A stretch of 64,000 bases of DNA from Combretum micranthum (GCA_024138025.1 JAMXBD010000365.1:806001-870000), one strand, 5' to 3'; shown: positions 11,359 through 22,237, counted from the first letter of the stretch. The notes: generated from the sequence alone by a model not told the origin. Program-made: numbers and translations.

Positions 11359-12790
11359 CTATAGAAGACTTATCTCGGTTGAGTTAGGGATAGAGGCAGC
11401 TATATCCAGATTAACATCTAGTAAAGGAAAGTTAAGTGTATCCCAAGAACGACAAGCTTCATCCCATTTCTCCTCCTGAAGTGAAGTTGGAGAAAAATAA
11501 GGTGTGTTTTCAAAGAATGTGACATCACAAGAGACATAGGTCTTCCTGGTTTTTGGACAATAACATCTGTATCCTTTTTGTGTGGGAGAATAACCAATGA
11601 AAATAGTTTTGATTGCCCGAGGATCAAGTTTACTCCTATTATGGTCATGAATATGGACAAATGCTGTGCAACAAAAAATTCTTAGTGGAAGTGTGTTGGA
11701 TTTAGACACTTGCGGGTAGGATTTTAAAAGAACAGACAAAGGGGTTTCAAAGTTGATGGGACGACTTGGTAAACGATTGATGAGGTAGGTTGCGGTTAGG
11801 ATAGCATCCCTCCCTAGATATTTTGGAACATTCATAGTAAACATGAGAACTCGAGCTACTTCCAATAAGTGATGATTCTTTCTTTTTGAAACTCCATTTT
11901 GTTATGGAGTCTCAATACAAGAGCTTTGATGTTGAATCCCATTTTCCAATAAATAATCACCAAGAATGGAATTAAAATATTCCTTTCCATTATTAGTTCT
12001 TAGAACATGGATTTAGGTTTGAAATTGTGTTGAATCATTTTGTGAAAGATTTTAAATATGTGACTTGTTTTGGATTTATTATGTAGGAAATATACCTATG
12101 TAACACGGGTGTGATCGTCAATAAAGGTGAGAAACCACCTTTTGACATTGGAAGTGGTGATCTTTGAAGGTCCTCATATATCACTGTGGATTAGGGAGAA
12201 TGGTGTGGATGGTATGTAAGACTTGGAGAGAGAAAGAGGCGAGCGTGTTTAGCTATTGACAAATTTCACACTCAAATGAGGAAGAATTTTTATTATTAAA
12301 TAGTAACGGATACAAACGCTTCAAATATGAAAAACTAGGATGACCAAGATGATGATGCCATAACATTATTTCACTATTACTAGAAACTGACATAGAAGTA
12401 CTTCCCGACACAAAAGATGATTGATTCCTTGATTGATCAAAGTAATAGAGACCGTCATAAATCCTAGCACTGCCAATTGTCTTCCCCGATGATAGGTCCT
12501 AAAATTGACAAGATGATGATAAGAAATCAGCAACACAATGATTGTCATGTGTGATTTTATTGATAGAAATTAGATTGCATTTTAGAGCAGGAACATGGAA
12601 AATAGACTTAACAATAAAATTGGGAGTTAGGTTTATGTCACCAATTCCAGCAACTCGTGTTAGAGATCCATCAACAAGTTTAACAGTGATATATTTTTCA
12701 CAAGGGACATAAAGTGAAAGAGATTTGAACCACCTGTCATGTGATCAGAGGCCCGGGAATCGATGATCCAAGGGTTTGAACGTTGAGAGT
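11359..12790 (-). pseudogene. E4 protease and integrase remnant
   Basis: Protease site at 12,736-12,778 reads NPWIIDSRASDHMT (DSG changed to DSR). The GAG-pre-integrase box HHHLGHPSFSYLKRLYPLLF lies near 12,300-12,362. The integrase C-terminal part, 11359-11865, reads MEVARVLMFTMNVPKYLGRD, then TATYLINRLPSRPINFETPL and KLDPRAIKTIFIGYSPTQKG. Confidence 0.88.
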
Positions 12791-12849
12791 TTAGAGCTGA
12801 GTGGTGTTTACCAGTTTGAGCCAAAGGACATGATCATTGGTGGAGCTGG

Positions 12850-13879
12850 TTGAAGTGTTTTGTGAGATATTGACAGATGATAGTTTCAGAAGTTTGCAAA
12901 GCTGGTCAATTTGTTCCTTACTGAATGAGACATCAGATTGTTCTTGATTGATTTGGACATTATATGCATGTCCTTCATTCTTCTTCCAAGACTGCCAATT
13001 TACTGGCTTCTCATGAATCTCCCGGCACTTGTATCGAGTATGTCCAGGTCGATTATAGTGATCATACCATGGACACTTACTTGAGCGATAAACAGGATTT
13101 TTCTGTCCATATGATTAGGGTTTCTTTGTCATCAATGTAGATCCTTCGGTTTACCGGTTTATCATCTAGAAGCATCACCTTTCGTTGGGCTTCCTCACCT
13201 CGAACTTTTGCAAAGGCTTCTTCAGTAGAGGGGAAAGGATCTTGAGCTACTACTCCACCTCATACCTCATCTAGATTTTGATTAAGGCCGGCAAGGAAAT
13301 CAAATGCTCTTTCCTTTTCCAGATTGCGCCTCTGCTTAACACTACACTCAGTACAAAAAGAATCTTCTTCAAAAAACAGATCCAGTTCTTGCCAAAGATC
13401 TTGAAGATCAGAAAAATACTGGGTAATAGATTCTTAATGTTGTTTCATCTCCTTTAGTTTTGAGCGAATCTGAAAGATTTGGGATGTATTCCCAAGGTCG
13501 GAGTACATACGGCGAGCTGCCTCCCACACCTCTTTGGCCGTTTTGAACCAGAGATAACGGTGACTGATTTGTGGCTCCATCGAATTGATGAGCTAGGCGG
13601 GAACAATGGAGTTCTCGGATAGCTATGTTTTGTACGATGGGTCATTGATGTGGGGATCGGGATTTCACCAGTGATGTAACCTAGCTTTCCTTGTCCACAA
13701 ATTATGATCTTGATAGATTGCGCCCACTGTAGATGGTTTCTTCCATTCAATTTGTGGGAAGTAATGTGGAGAGAAGTATCACTCCTGGAGAAAGGAGTGA
13801 CTGGGACGGCCACTGATTTTTCAGATGTGAGTGAATAGGTATTGTCACTATCACCAGTGTTATCGTCCTTTTTTGCCAT
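12850..13879 (-). pseudogene. E4 gag remnant
   Basis: Begins MAKKDDNTGDSDNTYSLTSE. LHITSHKLNGRNHLQWAQSI then KIIICGQGKLGYITGEIP is the conserved Copia gag domain. Downstream frames shift repeatedly. The zinc knuckle region (about 13,025-13,077) reads CPWYDHYNRPGHTRYKC: both expected inner cysteines are tyrosines (TGT to TAT), so zinc binding is lost. Confidence 0.86.
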
Positions 13880-13930
13880 GTTATTATCGTTTTTGCCTTA
13901 GGAGACAATTAGTCTTAGGCTCTGATACCA

Positions 13931-14182
13931 TAAAGAAACTAAAGAAATAAAGAAACAATAAAAATTGTGAAGAATTCTGTTTTGTTATTTTCATTGAGAA
14001 TTCTTCTCTTTAAATAGATTATGAGAGAAGAGAATAATTTACAAGATTAGAAACAAATCAAATAATCCTAATTAAGGAAACAAAAATGATTAGGCCTATA
14101 TATATACAAATCTTAATAAATACAATTTTGACGTTAACTTAGTCTACAAATCTTAATGAATACGATTCTAATTTTGTCTACA
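13931..14182 (-). repeat. E4 5' LTR and primer binding site
   Basis: Same length as the other LTR. Bases 13919-13930 are the complement of TGGTATCAGAGC, the initiator-tRNA primer site. The matching target copy cctac follows at 14183. Confidence 0.92.
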
Positions 14183-14434
14183 CCTACTTTTCTATTTTAC
14201 AATACTAAAATTAGGCAGCATTCTTCCCGTCGTATTTCATAATTCCAGATTCTCATGTTCAAAAGAGAAGACACATTCACTGGTTTATATATTCTACCAT
14301 GTTTAGGACTGCTTGAATTTTCATATGTAAGCACGAATATTATTCCATTGGAATTGTACATCTCGTTTACCCATATGACTTTTGAAATAAGTTGCTCTTC
14401 TGCAATTTTAAATGTGACTGTTTGATCTTTCCAG

Positions 14435-14500
14435 GACTTGGCTGTGGTGGTGTTGCTTATACTCATACCTCTTATTTCACCAAACTCATCAAAAGGAGGG
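14435..14500 (+). CDS. KEA2: KEA exon G
   Basis: Open, 22 codons: DLAVVVLLILIPLISPNSS then KGG, a conserved transmembrane segment of the exchanger domain. Acceptor AG 14433-14434, donor GT 14501. Confidence 0.95.
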
Positions 14501-14655
14501 GTAAAGTTGTTCTCTCTTTTCACTGACCTGAAAATATGACTTAGTCTCTGCAATTATGTTTCCTTTCAAGAAGGATACTGCTGATGGGTTCATGGACTAG
14601 AAGCAAAAGTTGCGACAATTGAAAGTAATCTCTCATGGGCTATGACCATTTTCAG

Positions 14656-14743
14656 GTTGGTGTTCAAGCAATTGCTGAAGCTCTTGGAGTGGCTGCAGTT
14701 AAGGCAGCAGTTGCCATCACTGCTATTATTGCTGGGGGGCGCT
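14656..14743 (+). pseudogene. KEA2: KEA exon H, one-base loss at end
   Basis: VGVQAIAEALGVAAVKAAVA then ITAIIAGGR, all in frame. The last codons read GGGGGGCGCTG where GGGGGGCGCCTG (GGRL) is expected, so a C is missing just before the donor at 14744. Confidence 0.85.
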
Positions 14744-15178
14744 GGTAAAGTTATTCCAACATCAATTAGCTGTTTTTGTTTGAAAAGTGAAATTTGTTTT
14801 GAAATGGCAAATTATAAGACAATAGCACTGGATTGCACTCGTGTTGGAGGTAAGGGTGGCTAATGATCTTATGTAATCTCTGCATCATTATCTCAATGTT
14901 CTAGAATTTTTTTGTCCTTCAATATCCATGTCCAATGGTTTTATTGTGTTAGGAAAATAGAACATTGATGTTGAAGACAAGTACTATCTAAAGTGTAGGA
15001 CAATGTATGCTAAGCTGCTCCATGAAGCCGACATCATTAAATATCCTTAAATTAACAGGATCTTTACAATTTGATGCTATAGTGGGCTGCAGATTCATTT
15101 ACTTCATTTGATTGGGTCATCAACTTGATATGTTACAGTGTTTTCTATCATCTAACACTACTTTATTTCACCCTGCTG

Positions 15179-15283
15179 CTTCTCCGTCCCATTTATAAAA
15201 AAATTGCAGATGGTCAGAACGCAGAGATATTCTCAGCAAATACTCTCTTTGTTATTCTTGGAACTAGTCTCCTTACAGCGAGG
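15179..15283 (+). CDS. KEA2: KEA exon I, open but acceptor is TG not AG
   Basis: 35 clean codons: LLRPIYKKIADGQNAEIF then SANTLFVILGTSLLTAR. The bases just before the exon are CCCTGCTG, so there is no AG where homology puts the acceptor. A single A-to-T change in CTGCAG would explain it. Donor GT 15284. Confidence 0.85.
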
Positions 15284-15420
15284 GTATAACCCTATATTTC
15301 TGCTCTTTCGTTCATCTATAGTTTTGATATTAGAAGGTAGTTACAGTAGTAACCAACATCTGTCATATTTGTGTCTTAGAGATACCTTTGTTCCGTTATT
15401 ATCCTCTAATTCTGCAACAG

Positions 15421-15549
15421 GCAGGGCTTTCCATGGCACTGGGAGCATTTTTAGCTGGATTGCTTCTTGCAGAAACAGAATTTTCCCTGCAGGTTGAATC
15501 TGACATCGCACCCTATCGTGGTCTCTTGTTGGGCCTCTTCTTCATGACG
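15421..15549 (+). CDS. KEA2: KEA exon J
   Basis: 43 open codons: [20 protein letters not shown] then [18 protein letters not shown] and LFFMT. This is the most conserved exchanger segment, including the LAETEF motif. Acceptor AG 15419-15420, donor GT 15550. Confidence 0.97.
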
Positions 15550-15866
15550 GTATTATCTTTGCTGTCATTGTTATTACTTCACTTTCTGTTTACCGTATGC
15601 AAATCTTGTTTGTAATGCTTCATGAGCTGGTCAGTCATCTGTTGTTTGTTACTATGAACCCTGCTGCTGCAGAAGCACTTTCTGAATATCTTCAACCAGA
15701 TACATAAACACACACACTTTTTTGCATCAACTCCTCTTTATGTGTTTTTTTTTACCCAGTGTATTTATTAATGGATTCTTGATTTTAAGATAAGCAACTT
15801 CTATGAATCTTTTGATTATATTTGCATTCTGGAGATGACAGAGGTGATGGTTTTTTGGTTATCCAG

Positions 15867-16076
15867 GTTGGAATGTCAATTGACCCAAAGCTCCTATTTT
15901 CAAACGCTCCAGCCATTACAGGGGCTCTTGCAGGCTTGATTATTGGCAAGACTGTTTTGGTCATGTTGGTCGGCAGGCTTTTTGGTGTGTCAGCCATATC
16001 TGCAGTAAGAGTTGGTCTTCTTCTGGCCCCAGGTGGGGAATTTGCTTTTGTGGCCTTTGGTGAGGCTGTAACTCAG
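15867..16076 (+). CDS. KEA2: KEA exon K
   Basis: 70 open codons starting VGMSIDPKLLFSNAPAITGA and ending RVGLLLAPGGEFAFVAFGEA-VTQ. Membrane helices of the exchanger domain, with the LAPGGEFAFV signature. Correct splice sites on both sides. Confidence 0.97.
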
Positions 16077-16388
16077 GTATGCCATCTTATCTGCCTCCAC
16101 TACTTCTAATGGTTGTTTACTGTCCATTAGATTGGCTTTATGGCCAATTAGGTCTTGTTATTTTTTGGTAAATAGAGATATCAGATGATGCATTGTTAAT
16201 TGAGACAATCAATGTTTCAAGTGTTAAGAAAAAATTCATAAAATTCAATCTATAAAGATGAGACAATAAACAGTGAAGTGCTGTCCTTAAAAGGAGTGTC
16301 TATGGGTGGCAATGTGCTTAGCAAAGGGCAAATGAGATAGCTCCCTATTTTAACAACTATTGGTAAAGTTGTACGATTGTATCTGCAG

Positions 16389-16538
16389 GGAATCATGTCT
16401 TCCAAGCTTTCATCTTTACTGTTTCTTTTGGTGGGAATTTCAATGGCCCTCACCCCATGGCTTGCAGCTGGAGGGCAGCTGATTGCCTCTCTATTTGATC
16501 TGCATGATGTTCGAAGCTTGTTGCCTGATGAGAGTGAG
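16389..16538 (+). CDS. KEA2: KEA exon L
   Basis: 50 open codons: GIMSSKLSSLLFLLVGISMA, then LTPWLAAGGQLIASLFDLHD and VRSLLPDESE. Last membrane helix and the linker to the KTN domain. Acceptor AG 16387-16388, donor GT 16539. Confidence 0.97.
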
Positions 16539-17292
16539 GTAAAATGGTCTAGCTTAGTTTGTTCCTTTCTTTTTGACTCTTTACTTTCCACCATCACTTC
16601 AAATATACAAAAGATCATAACAGCTCCAGACTTGTTCTGTGGAGAATAAATTCCTGTCATCTTGGTGTGCTATTAAAAAAATCATGGTGGACTTACTCCA
16701 GTAGAGCTTTGGTTCTTCATTGCATATTAAGGAATGGAAAATGATGTATTTTGCTGTGAAGACTTCACTTATTTTGTTGCAGATAGAATTTTGTTGAATA
16801 TTAGCCAAGAGGGTGCAACCCTCAAAAACAAAGCCATATATGAGATGACCTAGGAGATTTTTTTCTTTTTTGAGCTTAGAACTAGGAGATGCATCATGCA
16901 ATTTTACAGTGTGTTTCTGTTGCTCTAGTAAACAAAAACCTAAGTACAAATACGTTGAGTGTGTTCTTCCTCAAAGATTCTGCATTTTTCCCCTCTATGC
17001 TATCGAGAAATCATCTCAGAATCCTATTCATCCTCCCCTTCACTAAGAGCATACCTAGAAAACATAATGGCTGTTCTCCCAAAGGTTTCGATAAGCATCT
17101 CTCCAGTAAAAACCAAGTTTTCTAGCTTATTTCCGTCTGCTGATGTGAATAGTTTCTTGGCAGCACAATTCTTGCATTTTTCCAGTTTTCTCTCTAAATG
17201 AGAAGCCTTCATACTTCAAAGCATGTTTAGCATATGCAGCCATTTTAATCATAATTATATTTATATTTTTCAATTTTTTGGTTTGACTTCAG

Positions 17293-17344
17293 ACGGATGA
17301 TTTGCAAGATCATCATCATTTGTGGATTTGGACGTGTTGGTCAG
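17293..17344 (+). pseudogene. KEA2: KEA exon M (KTN nucleotide-binding loop), 2-bp loss
   Basis: Begins TDDLQ and ends IIICGFGRVGQ, the glycine-rich NAD-binding loop of the KTN/RCK domain, but the two halves are in different frames. Two bases are missing in the ATCATCATC run between them. A 33-base C run starts 16 bp after the donor. Confidence 0.88.
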
Positions 17345-17355
17345 GTATTGCTTTT

Positions 17356-17360
<5 letters not shown>

Positions 17361-17393
<33 letters not shown>
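17361..17393. repeat. 33-base poly-C run
   Basis: An uninterrupted run of 33 C 16 bp into the intron after KEA exon M. Overlapping open frames with poly-proline are artefacts of this run. Confidence 0.95.
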
Positions 17394-17396
<3 letters not shown>

Positions 17397-17590
17397 TTCA
17401 TCATTTCTTTTCCCAATCTTTTGGGCGCCATTTCAGTGTTGTACAAAATGATGAAAGCATCAATACCTCTATACTCCTCCCAAATAAACCTCTTTGTTAA
17501 GTGAGTAATATCTATTTCTCAAACCCCTTCCTCTAAAATTATATGAACTTTCTCTTCTCAGATTTCCTTCCTATCAATATTTAAACTATA

Positions 17591-17807
17591 TGAAATTTTT
17601 AGAGAATTTTTTTGTATATTATTTACACGTATAAACATGTATATATATAGGAGAAGATACAAGGGTCAAATCCCACAAAAAAAGGAAACTAACTTAATTA
17701 GGAAGATTGACTAAACCAACCAAAAAAGGAAAAAAATAATCTACAAAAAAAATTACGATAATAAATTACAATAATGTCATTATTCCAAAAACTCCTGATT
17801 TCTAACA
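17591..17807 (-). repeat. E5 3' LTR
   Basis: TGAAATTTTTAGAGAATTTT ... CTGATTTCTAACA, 217 bp. It has small insertions relative to its 204-bp partner, mainly in A-rich runs. Confidence 0.9.
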
Positions 17808-18491
17808 TCCCCCCTCCATGTTGGTGCATTTATGTTGATCATGCCTAGCTTGCCATTTAATTCTTTAAAGGTTGGCTTTGGAAGACTTTTGGTCAAAATG
17901 TCAGCTACTTGCTGCTTTGTAGGTAAGTAAGTCATGCAAATACTTCTATCATCTATCTTCTCCTTGATAAAGTGACGATCAACCTCTACATGCTTTGTAT
18001 GGTCATGGTGGATAGGATTATGCTATATTTACTGCCGCCTTGTTGTCACAGTATCTTTATAGGAGTCTCAACAGGTACCTATAGTTCTTTCATCAGACAT
18101 TTCAACTAGATCCCCTCGTATAGGCCATGAAAGTGCATGAAATTTTGCCTCTGCACTACTCCAAGCTATCACAGACTGTTTTTTACTTCTTCATGTCATG
18201 AGATTTCCCTATACATAAGTATAATATCCACTAGTTGAACGTCTATCATTAACGGAACTAGCTCGGTCTGCGTTTGTAAATACTTCCAATAAATTTGTTA
18301 TTTCCTTTCTTGAAATATAATCCTTTACGTGGGTTCCCTTTCAATATCTCAAGACTCTGTATATTGCCTCTAGATGTCTCTCCTTAGGACAATGCATAAT
18401 TTGACTTATAATACCGAAAACGAATGCAATGTCTGGTCGCATATGAGAGAGGTAGATCAATTTACCAACTAACCTTTGATATCTCTCCTTA

Positions 18492-19260
18492 TTAACCTCG
18501 CGGTCCACAGTCTCTTAACTTCTGATCATGTTCCATAGGTGTCTCTGTTGGTCTGTATCCTATTATAACCGTTTCTTCCAATAAGTATAGTACGTAATTC
18601 CTTTGTGAAATAGAAATTCTAGTACTGTTCCTTGCCATCTCCATACCTAGGAAGTTTTTGAGAGTTCCTAGATCTTTTAACTTAAATTTCAAACTAAGAT
18701 AAGTCTTCAATTTATTGATTTCATCTTAATCATCTCCTATTATTATGATATCGTTAACATATACAATGAGAATTGTGATCTTGCTAATATTCGAATGTTT
18801 GAAGAAAACGGTGTGATCAGTTTGTCCCTAATTGTACCCCTTACTACCCTTGTAAATCGATTGAACCAGGCCCTAGGAGACTGCTTTAGTCCATAGAGGG
18901 ACTTTTTCAATTGTACACCTTACATTTTTGTCCTTCGAACCCAGGAGGCATGTCCATATAGACTCTCTCTTAGGTCGCCATTTAAGAATGCATTCTTTAC
19001 ATCTAATTGCGTTAGGAGCAAATCTAAATTTACAGCTAAGGAGATCAAAACTCTTATAGTATCGAGCTTTCCAATTGGGCAAATTTTTCTTGATAATCCA
19101 AAGCCGTTGGTTTGAGAGTAGCCCTTAGCAACAAGTCTTGTGTTTTTTGTTGATACTGCAATCCACATTATACTTAGTAATAAATATCCATTTGCACCCA
19201 ACTATGTTTTTTCTTTTTGGAAGATTTGTGGGCTCCTAGGTTTTATTATTTTCAAGAGCC
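18492..19260 (-). pseudogene. E5 reverse transcriptase remnant
   Basis: RLVAKGYSQTNGFGLS, then VNLDLLLTQLDVKNAFLNGD give the palm region (18920-19201). The catalytic box at 18,750-18,761 reads VYVNDIII (YVND). The connection region (18492-18710) reads LSLKFKLKDLGTLKNFLGME then QRNYVLYLLEE. RNase H traces continue to about 18,000. Confidence 0.86.
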
Positions 19261-19784
19261 TTCATTTCAAATACCGCATGTTTCCATGCTAAAGATTGAA
19301 GAACTTCTTGCATGTCTCTTGGAGGCTTAGTCTGATCCATATTGATGACAAAGGCCTGATATGAAGGAGACAACCTTTCATATGATACAAACTTGGAAAT
19401 TGGATGTTGAGTACATGATCCAATTCCTTTGCGAAGAGCAGTAGAAAGATCTTCCCCCCTTGGAGAATCTAAGATGGATATAGATTCAGTTGGCTGGTCA
19501 GACTTGGAACAATTGTCAGTTTAGATTCTTGGCAATCTTGGGTATTGGATTTATCTAATCTGGAAAAACACTGCCTTCTTGAATAAACAAGCAGTCAGGA
19601 GCCTGATGTGATTTTGGTTCATGTGTTTCAGGGTCATCTTTATGAGACTTCTGATCAACAGGATTGTTAGGTGCATTAGGAAAGGGATTTAGATTGATTG
19701 GAATGGTAGGAACAACAGGGTTGACATTGGATGATTTTGGTTCTGGTTTAAGTTCTACAAGACAATTTAATGATTCATCTTCAT

Positions 19785-20893
19785 TTAGACTCTCCTCCTG
19801 GAGATGATTTTGAGGAAAATAAGGTTCAAATCAAAAAAAGGTGACATCTTTAGACACAAAGAGTCGTCTAAGAGTAGGAGAGAAACATTTGTAACCCTTT
19901 TGAGTAGGTGAGTAACCAACAAAGACGCATTTGTGTGCTCGAGATCAAGTTTAGAATGGCCTTGGTGATGAACAAAAAGAATTTGCACCCGGAGAGTTTC
20001 AATGGAAAAGATGAGACAAAAAATATAAAAAGTAGTTTTTAGGACTAATAGAGGTGCTTGAAAGTTTAGGACTTTTGAAGGCATTCGGTTGATCAAGAAA
20101 CAAGCAGTCAATATTTTTTCATCCTATAGATACTTAAGAACACTCTTACTAAACATAAGAGCTCAAGCAACCTTCAATAGATGTCGATTTTTATTTTCAG
20201 AGACACCATTTTGTTGAGGGGTATCCGGACATGAATTTTGGTGAATTATACCATGATTGGCTAGGTATTGTCCTAAGGTAGAACTAAAATATTCTCGGCC
20301 ATTATCAATTCTAAAGTGTGTATGGTAGCTTGGAACTAATTTTTAACCATATAATGAAAATTCGGAAAGTTTGTGATGCTTCATATTTATCCTTTAGGAG
20401 ATATACCCAATACACTCTAATGTGATCATCTATAAAGGTAATGAACCACTATGATCAAGCCCCCCCAAATATCACTATGTATTAATGAGAATGATCTAGA
20501 TTCTACGTATGGTTAAGAGCATATGGAATCCGAGTATGTTTTGACAATTGACATCTCACATTCAAAGGAACTAACATTTTTATTTGGAAATAGACTAGGA
20601 AACAAGCGATTTAAATATAAGAAATTTGAATGTCCTAGTCTAAGATGCCACATCTTGATTGCATCGTTATTTGAAATAGGAAGAGCAGTGCTATGACATG
20701 CTTGCTTGTTCTTGAATGCATGATTCTCATTCATATAGAGTCCATCCTCAATTTTAGCATTGCCAATCATCTTTCCCGACTGTTGTTCTTGAATAAGACA
20801 ACCAATAGAGGAAAATTTAGCAAGGCAATGATTATCATGAGTCAATTTACATATTGACAACAAATTACTTGACAAATTTGAAACATGTAGCAT
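19785..20893 (-). pseudogene. E5 integrase remnant
   Basis: LSICKLTHDNHCLAKF, then MWHLRLGHSNFLYLNRLFPS (20513-20893) is the GAG-pre-integrase domain. TACFLINRMPSKVLNFQAPL (19785-20111) is the integrase C-terminal half. The catalytic core between them is cut by frameshifts. Confidence 0.86.
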
Positions 20894-21054
20894 AGATGTT
20901 AGGCTAAGATGATCTGTAAGATGGATTGACTCGAAACCAGCAACAGGGGGAGAGATCCATCAGTTATTCTTACTCTAGATTGATTATGGCAAGGATTATG
21001 AGTGGAATAGGAAGATTTACTTGTCATATGGCCTAATGCCTTGGAATAACAAAT

Positions 21055-21255
21055 CTAGGAAGAAGAGGTATTAAAATTATATTTGACACTGAGGGCATTA
21101 CCTTGGACAGCTAGAGTGTAGGCTGGAGTAGATGTTTTGCTGAGAAGTTGATGAAAAGTCTCTAATTGTGTTTTGGTCAGATAAACATTCAACATATCAT
21201 TTGTGGTGGATGGTGTTTCTGCCGTGGTCGAAAAAAAATTAAAAGTTTCAAGCAA
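21055..21255 (-). pseudogene. E5 gag remainder
   Basis: Short open frame with LNVYLTKTQLETFHQLLS, which resembles the end of Copia gag just before protease, lying directly against the primer site. The N-terminal gag domain and zinc knuckle are missing, so a deletion has joined the leader to late gag. Confidence 0.6.
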
Positions 21256-21267
21256 GCTCTGATACCA

Positions 21268-21471
21268 TGAAATTTTGGAGAGAATTTTTTTGTATATTAT
21301 TTACACGTATAAGCATGTACATATATAGGAGAAGATACAAAGGTCAAATCCCACAAGAAAAGGAAATTAATTTAATTAGGGAGATTGATCAAACCAACAA
21401 AAAAAGAAGATAATAATCTACAAAAATAATTACAATAATTTCATTATTCCAAAAATTCCTGATTTCTAACA
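21268..21471 (-). repeat. E5 5' LTR
   Basis: TGAAATTTTGGAGAGAATTT ... CTGATTTCTAACA, 204 bp, preceded by the tRNA primer site and followed by target copy ctata. Confidence 0.9.
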
Positions 21472-21722
21472 CTATAAATATGATTAGGATACCAATAAAA
21501 TAATTTATCCAAATGTTAAGTTTGAAACTGAGACAGATTAGATAATTATCCAAATGTTCAATCCTCAAACAGATACTGATAGTAAGTAGATGAGATATAG
21601 ATGCCAAAACAAAGGGGGGAAAAATAAAATGAAAAACATAAGAGTAACAATCCAAAGCAGCCCATATTGTAATTTCAACATTTTTTTCATCTCATATTTC
21701 CATGAATTGCTTTATGTTGCAG

Positions 21723-21781
21723 ATTATTGCTCAGCTTCTTTCAGAACGTCTTATACCATTTGTTGCTCTTGATGTGAGTAG
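21723..21781 (+). CDS. KEA2: KEA exon N
   Basis: Open: IIAQLLSERLIPFVALDVS, part of the KTN Rossmann fold. It lies 4.4 kb after exon M because a Copia element (17591-21471) occupies the intron. Donor GT 21782; the split AGT codon is completed by exon O. Confidence 0.95.
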
Positions 21782-22237
21782 GTAAGGAACTAAACAGACT
21801 ACGCATTTGGCCAGGACAATCTTACTCATTACACAATACCCTGCCTCCACATTATATGATTCTATTATGATATTGCTGTATTACGCTCGTCTTCATCATT
21901 CGGATTTTGACAACACTGGTAATGTGGCCATCTCAGGAGTGTACAGTAAGAAATTATAGCTCTTGCTGGTACAACTACATCTGTGGAACGGTTTCAATTG
22001 CTAAGTGATGTTCCATCAAGCAGTGAACTGACCTAAAAATGTTTACTTTCTTTGTGGCCTGAAAAGGAAAAGCAAATTTTTTTGTTTTTCTTTTATTTAA
22101 TTACTTTTTCTTTCTTGTGGTTAGGTTAATATAATTTGATGTAAAAAGAGCTATTTAAGCGATATTACTAGTATGTACACAATATCTATGTGATGCAATT
22201 ACAAATGGGCTTATGAAATGCGTTTGTCATATTTTAG

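Larger units (their letters stand above)
9310..14182 (-). mobile_element. Copia LTR retrotransposon (E4), full-length but decayed
   Basis: Two 252-bp LTRs (9310-9561 and 13931-14182) are bracketed by a perfect 5-bp target duplication cctac (9305-9309, 14183-14187). A polypurine tract lies beside the left LTR and a primer site beside the right one. I count about 11 differences between the LTRs by eye (about 96% identity), so the insertion is fairly young. The order gag, protease, integrase, RT, RNase H on the minus strand is classic Copia. It splits the KEA intron between exons F and G. Confidence 0.95.
17591..21471 (-). mobile_element. Copia LTR retrotransposon (E5), gag mostly deleted
   Basis: LTRs 17591-17807 and 21268-21471 (TGAAATTTT...TAACA) are flanked by the perfect 5-bp duplication ctata (17586-17590, 21472-21476). 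Primer site complement gctctgatacca is at 21256-21267 and a polypurine tract complement (cccccctccat) is at about 17,809-17,820. Pol remnants are in order on the minus strand, but only the end of gag remains, so the element is about 1 kb short. It sits between KEA exons M and N. Confidence 0.94.

Noticed and set aside
16250..16660. 136-codon minus-strand open frame
   Set aside because: Antisense to KEA exon L and its introns; exon L on the plus strand explains the sequence.
17297..17504. Open frames with a poly-proline core
   Set aside because: They are only the translation of the 33-base C run joined to KEA exon M; no protein family.
3540..21267. gctctgatacca motifs as tRNA gene fragments
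   Set aside because: They are retroelement primer binding sites next to LTR ends; no cloverleaf or promoter boxes around them.
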